Shown here one piece after another: positions 56,050 through 64,000 of a stretch of 64,000 nt of DNA (position 1 is its first letter; every line of letters starts with the position of its first letter). Source of the stretch: Siphonodentalium dalli (Eukaryota; Mollusca; Scaphopoda; Gadilida; Siphonodentaliidae). A program made the translations under genes and the position numbers. Under the pieces are notes generated by a model that did not search any database, was not told where the DNA came from, and saw only the letters and a list, made by a program, of their open reading frames with translations. The DNA is taken from contig CP136065.1 of assembly GCA_032622095.1 (NCBI GenBank), positions 42,259,503-42,323,502 of the forward strand, read 5' to 3'.

Positions 56050-56906
56050 TCCATGTTTTGTAATTAGTATAATTCATATATATATATTCTTAACATATCG
56101 TAATAACTTTGAATTTTTTTTCAGAATATATGAATGCGGTAGAGCTTGATTTAATTTTCGAATGTGTATCGACATATCTTTCAAATTACGTATTTAGATG
56201 TTCAAATGAGCCATGTTCGATTAGCCACTTTATTATCAAATCTTGTTTTTGGCCGCACATGTATTTGTGCATATGTATTTGAATTGATCGTGTGTTTTGT
56301 ATTTTATGTTATTCATGTGCATGTATATTCTTAACGCCATGTATTTGGATATATCGTTATAAATAAAGCCTGTATATCTTTAATTAGTTTTCATATACTA
56401 GTACACCAAACTAATAAGTGAGTAACCGGGCACTATCCCAATATAATACTGAATGAATGTGGCATTCAACTACTGTTTACCGAAAAATCCCGATCGTAAT
56501 ATTGCAGTAAACACCTTAACTATGCTCGCCAATGTAAACATTCACTCCTCAATTCGGGACCAATTTTCGCCGATAAACAAACGGCAATGATTCCTCCACC
56601 GAGAGTCGATGCATATAATTACTTTCGCCAATATCAATATTATCCAGTAGTCAGTCAGCTATGTTCTATTTCCAAACAACGTATGTGCAACATTACACAG
56701 CGCCTTCATTGTCAAAGAGAAACGACACAAATGTCTTGTTATACGTGTCCCTGCTAATTTGTTATATATATGATGTGGGTCTTGCTATATTGCTATTATT
56801 CTGGTTGGGCAAAGCGATGGTATTACAAACAAGTACCGTCATTTTTCATGAAGTCAATTTTACGGTGTTTGGCTAATCCAAGAGAAAAGAGAAGTTTCTG
56901 TTGGAA
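56050..56906. other. Non-coding interval, possibly including a LINE 3' UTR
   Basis: AT-rich. The 71-codon ORF at 56661 has a hydrophobic stretch but no recognisable family and is not supported. Confidence 0.35.
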
Positions 56907-56996
56907 ACATTCAAGAACATATATGTTTTAAATATTTAATAATGCAACAACCAAACGTGTCATTAATTAAATATTTTAAAACATATATGAATGTTT
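56907..56996. repeat. Hairpin with ~24-bp AT-rich stem
   Basis: The arms CATATATGTTTTAAATATTT and AAATATTTTAAAACATATAT pair with one extra base, continuing through ATTAAT, around a ~20-nt loop containing CAACAACCAAACGTG. Outer bases AAACATTC/GAATGTTT also pair. Confidence 0.65.
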
Positions 56997-57139
56997 TATA
57001 AACACAATGGTTTTTCCTCCGTTCGTTTAGATTGGACAAATGTCGTGAAACCTCTATTGCATTTCCTCTTAGTAGTGAACATCCATACCAAATGTCATTT
57101 AGATCCGAGCACTCCTGTTGAAGTTATGACATGAACAGA

Positions 57140-57786
57140 CATAGGACGGACCAAAAAGAAGCCAACATTACCAGATTATCAAAACTTCAATAACTCTAGA
57201 ACGGAAAATCCGAACAAAACGTTTGAACACTCAATTGAAGGTCCTCGTAGTAGTGAGATCCAAACACTGCTGTTCAAGTTATGATTTTAACAGGCATCGG
57301 ACAGACGGATAGGGGCAGACGACTGACTAAATGGTAGTTAATGGGCTTCGCGTTTGTGGGAACTTCGACAAGAGTTATGGGACTTCCATATTGTGTTCTT
57401 CTGAACTGCCTCTTCTGGGACTAAACCACAAAATACCAAGTTTCAAGGCGACTGAAAATCCAAAACTAGTGTTATCACCCCGAAACCAAAAACAAAAAAA
57501 AGCACAAAAAGGGCCATAACTCCGACAACTTAGAGGAAAATTCGAAAGTGACCAAGCATGTTCTGGGACTTTTACCGGTTTATGGGGCTTTCTGAAGGCT
57601 CTTTGAAGGTATCTGCCCAAGAGTGTCCAAAGATATCCATATCAAAAGATGTCCATAGGGTACTAGGACTTTTGTCTGAATCAAATTGTATCATGTTTAT
57701 AAAACATAATAATGAGACAATATACATCACAATTGTGGGACTTTCAAAAAGTCTCATGAGCCAGAGAAAACTCCTACAACATACCA
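57140..57786. repeat. Start of duplicated block C2
   Basis: Counterpart of 15480-16198, with the same motif order and substitutions throughout. ORFs in the two copies are not equivalent. Confidence 0.65.
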
Positions 57787-57927
57787 CCATTCTTAAAGAC
57801 GCCCCGACGGACAGCCATTCGTAAAGACGCCCTGGCGGACAGCCATTCGTAAAGACGCCCCGACGGACAGCCATTCGTAAAGACGTCCCGACGGACAGCC
57901 ATTCGTAAAGACGCCCCGACGGACAGC
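57787..57927. repeat. 28-bp minisatellite, 5 units
   Basis: Same unit as the 81-unit array (GCCATTCGTAAAGACG...), spanning exactly 5 x 28 bp. The adjacent single-copy sequence matches C1 on both sides. Confidence 0.92.
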
Positions 57928-58340
57928 CATTCATTTGGTCTTCAATTCTTTTGTTGTTTTTGACCACTTAACTCCTAAATTGTACGGAATAACGGGCATG
58001 AGGTGGTAGTTTGACGTGAGGTGGTAGTTTGACATTAGATGGTCAATCATATTAAACTTTCTTTTGTATTTTTTACTATGATATAACCCACATATATTAT
58101 ATGATGTCACATTTGAATATTTTGTAATCAATACTACATATAGTCTGTACCACCTATACCTACCATTGTATATTGTGTGTATATACTTCACCTCCAATAA
58201 AGGAGGAATAAAATCATATGTCTGTCTGACCATATAAGGCTCAATTGTGCACCAATACGGACGGACAGGCGCAAAACTGTATACCCCCATTATTTTAAAG
58301 GGGGTGTAATTAACCCAGGAAGAGATCATTGTTGAGCTGC
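57928..58340. other. Non-coding segment of block C2
   Basis: Partly matches 18480-18600. It includes about 270 bp (58030-58300) not present in C1, ending in AAAGGGGGTGTAATTA. The 132-codon minus-strand ORF across it has no recognisable domain and is not in C1, so no gene is called. Confidence 0.4.
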
Positions 58341-58900
58341 TCCGGGTGAATTATGCAGCCAATACTCACGCGATTACATAGCGAAAGATATACAAACGGG
58401 GTTGACGAATAGATAACGATTGATATTCAATCGCAGTAACATATGCCACGCGGGATTTGGATTGAGGTTATTAGCATCGACTAAATAACGGAGATATTTG
58501 AAGTGTTTTTAAAGAGCATTGGAATAGGTTATTAAAGTGTTTTAAAGAGCGTTTCCTAACATGTGCATGTTGTAAATTCGTTTATACATATCTCATTGAC
58601 TAAATAACGGAGATATTTGAAGTGTTTTTAAATAGCATTGGAATGGGTTATTAAAGTGTTTTAAAGAGCGTTTCCTAACATGTTGTAAATTCGTTCATAC
58701 ATATCTCCGTTATTTAGTCAAAGCACGTTCTATATATATAGTTATCATCCTTCTGATTAACTCACTATACTCCTTTGGAATCTAATCCTAACCTCGCGTG
58801 CCACGTGTTACTTCGATTGAATATCAATCGCTATCTAATCGTGAACCCCAAATAAGTATCTTTCAGTTTCGAATCGAGTGGAACTAGGTGGAATTATGCC
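58340..58900. mobile_element. Long-TIR foldback element (C2 copy)
   Basis: The left arm GGTGAATTATGCAGCCAATA through GACTAAATAACGGAGATATT is mirrored by ATATCTCCGTTATTTAGTC through AGGTGGAATTATGCC. The central part holds two diverged units of about 120 bp rather than the 33-bp array of C1. Confidence 0.7.
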
Positions 58901-58983
58901 ACTTCTTGTGGGGGAAGCGTTGTCAGCTTATACGGGAATATCGTGGAACCAGCGACTGTGCCTGAAAAGTACACACCTCTGTG

Positions 58984-59233
58984 TTAACCCTTTCTTTACA
59001 AATGTGTTATTGGAAATGTTAAGATAATAAGTTCATCAAACAGTTTGTTGAGCTTATTGTCAGAACATTTCTTTTCAATCAATAGGTATATTTTTCCCAT
59101 CTCCCGAACTTTTGTCTTTTGTGTGTCTGCCTGTCGTCTGCTTATATTTTCTGAACATCCCGCCAGATCAATAATAAGCCATTACAGTGTATACCAATAT
59201 GTAACTGATGAGTAACGAGTAACGAAATGGTTA
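58984..59233. mobile_element. piggyBac-type MITE (C2 copy)
   Basis: Begins TTAACCCTTTCTTTACAAAT, ends AACGAAATGGTTA. Same flanks as the C1 copy, so it was present before the C duplication. Confidence 0.65.
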
Positions 59234-59622
59234 TACTTCTATTCAGTAGTAAATCCGATTAAAATGCCCTCTTGAAATTGAACTATCGAAAGGCTATAGA
59301 ACCTGGACTAAAAGCAGATTAAAATAATGCCCAAGACGATATACCGTATACCAAGGGTATACACAATCATTACTTTAAAATTGTTTCCTCTTTGTCGTTT
59401 TGAAAAAAAAAGTAATGGTCGATGTATGAAGATGACAGCATACCTTAATTGTATATCTTTTGATTGAAAAACATTGAGCTGTCACTTTGATCGAATGAAG
59501 AACAAATTTTACAATTAAACTGGAGAAAATGTGAGCGTGAACAGGGCGAGTATTATGTACGAATCGTGGTCACGTGACATATTATGGGCCCACTGTGATC
59601 GGCATCTTAACGCATCTCCGGC

Positions 59623-60050
59623 TTAAAGGTACTCAATCCGATAAAACTCCCCTCAATTACTATTTCAATGGATTCGGGGGTCAAAAATATTTGATTCGAG
59701 TCGAGGAAGTCACCCATCAAATCTCAGATTTGTTAGATATCGATTTTAGAAATCTATTATTTTTCATTATCGGGAATACTTTCTGGCCCAGAACACAGTC
59801 AAAATTGCGTTATTATTACCACTTGATTTTAGAGTTATCCATCCTTGTCTGTTTGAATAGAGTTTTGGTGTACACATCTCGAGCAGGATACGAAATTGAC
59901 GGCAATTATTAGTAGTCAACTCGAGAATATAACAAATTTCAAAAATCAATATCTAATAACTCTGAGCTTTGTTTGATGGGTTCCTCGACTCGAATCAAAT
60001 ATTTTTACCCCCAAAGCCAAAGAAATAGTAATATAGGACGCTCTGATTGG
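59623..60050. mobile_element. Palindromic MITE (AGGTACTCAAT family), C2 copy
   Basis: Begins TTAAAGGTACTCAATCCGA. The body is a large palindrome: ATATTTGATTCGAGTCGAGG near 59688 is mirrored by CCTCGACTCGAATCAAATAT near 59982, and TTAGATATCGATTTTAGAAA is mirrored by TTTCAAAAATCAATATCTAA. The C1 copy retains a different portion of this palindrome. The right end is degraded. Confidence 0.7.
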
Positions 60051-60640
60051 ATTGTTGTTGTTGGTGTAAACAATATTTATTTCAAAAAATCAAACATTTG
60101 ACATAAACATAATATACATGTAGAATATATAGATTTATGAAGAGGATTGGACAACAAGCAAAATGCTTTTTTAAAGTCCTCTCCTCGTGGAATAAATGTT
60201 ACCCCAAGTGACAAAAATATCACTTTGGGTAAAGCAGACGGGATATATAGTTTTGATTGATTGGAATATTATTTAGGATTGAGATACGGTATACACTGTA
60301 ATACGGAAGTTAAGGATGAGAAAGGGAATGAAAGAGAATGAGAGAGAGGGGAGAGTGTGCAAGAGAGAGTGAGGGGGGGGGGGGGGGAGAGAGAGAGGTT
60401 TGACACAACATACATTCGATACAAAATAACACAAAAAACATCCGTTCAGTGGGGAAATCACTTGCACGAATGCGTCACGACCACGGAGGAGAAAAAGCGG
60501 TTGATGCAAATGGAATGGAATCTAGCCGCGTCACCTTAAGTGATTATGAGAAACGGCCACTATCTAAAACAAGAAAACTAAGATGCATGCATCAGGTCGG
60601 CCGTGAACTATCTACCATAGAATTGTTGTAGCTATCGATT
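60051..60640. other. Non-coding interval with purine-rich simple repeat
   Basis: GA-rich stretch 60320-60400 with a run of 15 G at 60373-60387. No gene is supported; short ORFs depend on the simple repeat. Confidence 0.5.
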
Positions 60641-61022
60641 ATACATTTTGGAACACCTGTCTGTATGTATGTGTGTATGCATGATTGCATGTGTGTATGT
60701 GTTATAGACGATAACGCTGCTCGACTGATCCGACTCGGATTTGGTATTTAACGTGTCAACTTGACCTCGCTCATAGGCATGTTTCTGGACCTTGACCGAT
60801 CCGACTAAAAATTTGTGTGTAGGACTACTTCGATCCCGGGAGCAATATGGACGGGTCCAATTTCACGTGGGACCATGTTCTCGAACGTGCTGATATAGGC
60901 ATGTTTCTGGACCAATTGAACAATAGTTTGGCCAGACGCTGTATATACTGGGTACTGTCCAGATGGAGGCGATCACAAAAAAATCCCTAAATAGCCCGAA
61001 CGAAGTCGAGTACATCAGCTAG
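60640..61022 (+). mobile_element. Non-autonomous Helitron-like element 5
   Basis: Early GTCTGTATGTATGTG microsatellite, then GACCGATCCGAC words. The 3' end AGCCCGAACGAAGTCGAGTA, CATCAG, CTAG at 61019-61022 is followed directly by element 6. The hairpin is weakened by mutation. Confidence 0.65.
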
Positions 61023-61530
61023 TTTAATATATATTTTGGACATTTGTCTGTCTGTTTGTCTGTTAGCTACATGTATGGCCGGGAAAACTGCCGGACAGAT
61101 TGACGAAATTTGATACCTAGGGGAAATTATTTCCAGGGAGTATTTTGGACGGGTCAAATCTTGATCCCGACCTGACTTTGACATTCAAAAAGATCAATTC
61201 AAGGTCAAGTCTGGTAAAACGGAAGTATTTCAACGAAATTTAATACCTACTGTTACTTTTGTCCCAGGAGTGTTTCGGGTTGGGTCAAATCATGACCCTG
61301 ACCTGATCTTGACATTCAAAATTGTCAATTCAAGGTCAAATCGGGTAAAGCCGGGCGGATTTCGACGGGTACTTTTGTCGTGACTTTTGTCCGGGGAGTG
61401 TTTTGGACGGGTCAAATCGTGACCCGACATGACGTTCACCTTTAAAATGGTCAATTCAAGGTTAAATCGCGCAATTCTCCGAAAATCAGAGGGGAACATC
61501 ACGGACGAAGTCGGGTCCACCAGCTACTAT
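61023..61530 (+). mobile_element. Non-autonomous Helitron-like element 6
   Basis: Begins TTTAATATATATTTTGGAC, then (CTGT)n, GGCCGGGAAAACTGCCGGAC, and several units with GGTCAATTCAAGGTCAAATC. Ends GACGAAGTCGGGTCCACCAG and a mutated CTAC terminus. Same subfamily as element 4, with one to two extra internal units. Confidence 0.65.
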
Positions 61531-61789
61531 TATATATTTCTAGATTTAGTTACAAACTAAATACCTGTATATTGTACAAAGAAATGTTTGACAAATATAT
61601 CTGTATCAATATTTCCATACGGGTCATTAAAATAGATACGACGAAACAAATTTTGAAGGGTGCATGTATCAGGTAACTTTTTATATTTCAAATGATGACA
61701 GGAATGCGGAAAGTTGAAGTACCTACGTAATATTGGCTATCCGAATGAAGAGATATACATGTATATAAAAACCAAAATAGAAGATGTCG

Positions 61790-62300
61790 ACAATGTTTTC
61801 CAAAAAAATTCAAAGCATTCGATAGCTCCCATCTAGTTGTCAGCCCGAAGATCAATATGAAGTTTGGTGACTATCAGATGAGGGATATGTCTGTACAGTT
61901 GCTAAACAATTCAGTCATGCAAAAGAGGATCAAACAGTAAGATACCAAATTGCTGCCTGTGGTAATGTTTTTTAACGAAATTCGGGAAAATTAGATTAAT
62001 CTCACCCTGGTTATCCAGAAGATCATTGTGGAATCTGGTGACGATCGGACAAGGGGTGTCGTCTGTAGGATCAACCAAATTATTTAGCCATAAAAATAGT
62101 AAAATTCAAGATCACCGCTGACAGTGATGTCTTCACAAGGACAGTTTGAGAACAAAATATGGCTCACATCTAGCGGTGACCCAAAATATCCACATGAGAA
62201 ACAGTTCTCCAATAAAAGCTGGCTGCAGGGTGCGCCAATTGATTCAAATTCGAAATTTAGCAGGGTGTACTGCTTGTGGCCATGTTTTCCCCGCAAATTT
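61790..62300. repeat. Internal-repeat relic of the long-TIR element family
   Basis: Shares GATAGCTCCCATCTAG, AATATGAAGTTTGGTG, TCAGTCATGCAAAAGAG and GGTAATGTTTTTTAACGAAA with the interior of 9428-11036. No terminal inverted repeats were found. The intervals 61531-61789 and 62301-62800 hold nothing recognisable. Confidence 0.55.
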
Positions 62301-62855
62301 GATAGACTGATTGACAAAACCACTGAATCCGTTGAATCAATATACATGTACATGTATACATGGATTAATTTATATGCATTGTTATACACAGTACTGGTAT
62401 ATAAAGGTACTGAAAATAACAATATTACTAGTATACACAAAATAAACCATATATCATGGCTATGGGTTCTAATATCCGAATATGACAGCTGAGAACTTGG
62501 TGTGAATTGAAGAGTGGTGGTGTCTCAAGCATATCTAACCCTCCACGTTAGAAACATGCCATTAAATGTCATAAGTATAATCTAGCTTGAGGACAGAAGT
62601 TATCCATAAAACCCCCCTTAATTCAACCAGGTCCTCGCGCGATGTATGGTCGATCACATGATGATCTAGGGGGGATTATAATTGTTGTATAAAAACAGCA
62701 CTGCATGTAAATATAAAATAAAATAGTGCTACATCTTATTACAGATTATTGCCATATATAATCAGTGACTATACAGACAGTCTGACAAAATAAAGTTTCA
62801 GTGACACTCTATCCGAAGAGGGGAATAATTCCATCTGTTACAGTCAATGGAGCAA

Positions 62856-63999
62856 TTATGAATCTGGAAAAACCGAAATAAACTTCTGTACCGCCAAGAA
62901 TATTTCGGAATTTAATTTGTTTGGAAGTTCGTGAGATCCGTACAATAGAACATCGATTGTTATCATACTTACTGGTAAGTTACTTTGAAGTTCTGATCTA
63001 ATTCTGGCGTAAAGAGGGCATTGAAAGAAGAAATGGTAAGCTGATTCAGTTTCAAAACTACCGCATTGACACAGTGGTGATTCTTTCAAGTGATTAATAA
63101 CAAGGTCACGGTTTAGGTTGCTGCAACCTAATCTGATACGAGTATGATATATTTGGATTTTCCTGGAATAACACTGAAGATAAAAATTTGCAATTTTCGC
63201 ACGGTCAATGTTTAGTTTACGCTTAAATTCTTCGAGTGTTTTTGACGATTTTATTGAATTCGATAAACTATTCCATGCTCGTGTAGCCGAGGGCAGAAAA
63301 GTATTCATGTAAATGTCTCTGTTGCTGCCAGGCGGGTGGATACTAACATGCCTAAAATTGTAACCAGATGAAGTGGAATCGGGGGAATCATGTTTGATAG
63401 ATAAGACGGAGCTTGGTTACTAGTAATTTTGAAAAATTGTATCATTTTCTGTTTTGTTCTACGCGAGGCAATTGTTTCCCAGCCGGTTTCTAATAGTAAG
63501 TTGCGATCGCTGGTACTTCTCGTGGCCCCAGTGACAATTCGTGCCATTTCATACTGAATATCTTCGATATAATCGCTCATATATTTTGGTATGTTATCCC
63601 ATACTGGTGATGCATATTCAAGAGTGGGTCTAACAAAAGCAAGATATATATTTTCAAGGGTCTTTCTGCTCAGTCTGAATTGTGCTTCCTAATCATATTT
63701 ACCTTTTTCCATGCCCTATCGGTTATGTTACTTATGTGAGTTTCCCATGAACCGATGTTGTCGAAAGTAAGACCAAGATGTTTGTTATTTTCTACTTCAG
63801 TTATGTGAGAATCAGCCATGATTAGGGGTGGGTGAACTATATTTGTAGATTTCCTCGATATCATTAAAGCTTTAGTTTTGAGGGGATTAAATTTTACGAG
63901 CCATTTTTTGGACCAATCGACAATAGTGGCAATGTCTCTATTAATTATTTCAGCTGCTAAAACAGGGTTCTCGACACATAAATATATTGATGTATCATC
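62856..63999 (-). pseudogene. LINE reverse-transcriptase fragment, cut by the window edge
   Basis: Three minus-strand frames join into one ORF2 terminus. It starts at 63999 with DDTSIYLCVENPV, the DD being the end of the catalytic F/YxDD box. Then come DWSKKWLVKFNPLKTKALM and KHLGLTFDNIGSWETHI. After a frameshift near 63670: LSRKTLENIYLAFVRPTLEY and ARIVTGATRSTS. After a second near 63360: FLPSATRAWNSLSNSI and the Cys/His end CQCGSFETESAYHFFFQCPL, stop at 62856. This is the classic order for Jockey/CR1-like animal LINEs. Two frameshifts make this copy inactive. The upstream catalytic domain and endonuclease, if present, lie beyond the window. Confidence 0.88.
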
Positions 64000-64000
64000 A

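Noticed and set aside
57931..58329. 132-codon minus-strand ORF
   Set aside because: Spans sequence absent from the paralogous C1 block, contains no recognisable motif, and starts in simple non-coding DNA.

Overview
This is nuclear DNA from an animal, most likely a marine invertebrate and probably a lophotrochozoan such as a mollusc. The taxonomic guess is an inference. It rests on a small expanded family of TRIM-like B-box/beta-propeller genes with long single coding exons, 3' splice sites just upstream of their start codons, several animal-type non-LTR retrotransposon relics, Helitrons, and a very dense load of MITEs and minisatellites. I see no operons, bacterial gene order, rRNA, tRNA or CRISPR arrays.

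Only three intact host genes are convincing. They are paralogues of about 500 residues: one on the minus strand at 3494-4999, one on the minus strand at 24612-26117, and one on the plus strand at 49041-50540. Each has an N-terminal B-box-like zinc motif, a coiled-coil region and a C-terminal NHL-like propeller. A broken fourth relative lies at 50977-51230. All three intact genes share a 3' splice site 7 bp before the ATG, and a TTAA-flanked MITE about 80-100 bp upstream at the same relative position. That MITE insertion therefore predates the gene duplications. The propeller half of the two near-identical copies is much more diverged than the B-box/coiled-coil half.

Layout: a block A (about 0.2-14.4 kb) recurs in the same orientation as block B (about 23.9-33.4 kb), each carrying one TRIM-like gene. 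A block C1 (about 15.5-20.1 kb) recurs as C2 (about 57.1-60.0 kb). The copies differ mainly by inserted elements and tandem-repeat expansion. A 28-bp minisatellite has 81 units in C1 and 5 in C2, and a 45-bp minisatellite has about 12 units in A and 1 in B. The 36.9-42.6 kb interval looks like one composite element: long inverted-repeat arms around a diverged satellite of about 200 bp, which is itself interrupted by a 1.4-kb DNA transposon with an unrecognised 165-codon ORF.

Mobile DNA explains most of the rest: two Mutator-like MITEs with perfect 9-bp target duplications, several TTAA-flanked MITE families, a 1.6-kb element with long TIRs in two copies, head-to-tail non-autonomous Helitrons at 51.6-53.2 and 60.6-61.5 kb, four LINE ORF2 relics (2.9-3.4, 53.7-54.2, 55.6-56.0 and 62.9-64.0 kb), and an unusual element at 33.4-34.1 kb built from about 18 nested palindromes. 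Copy boundaries between diverged repeats are read by eye and are approximate unless a target duplication is quoted.
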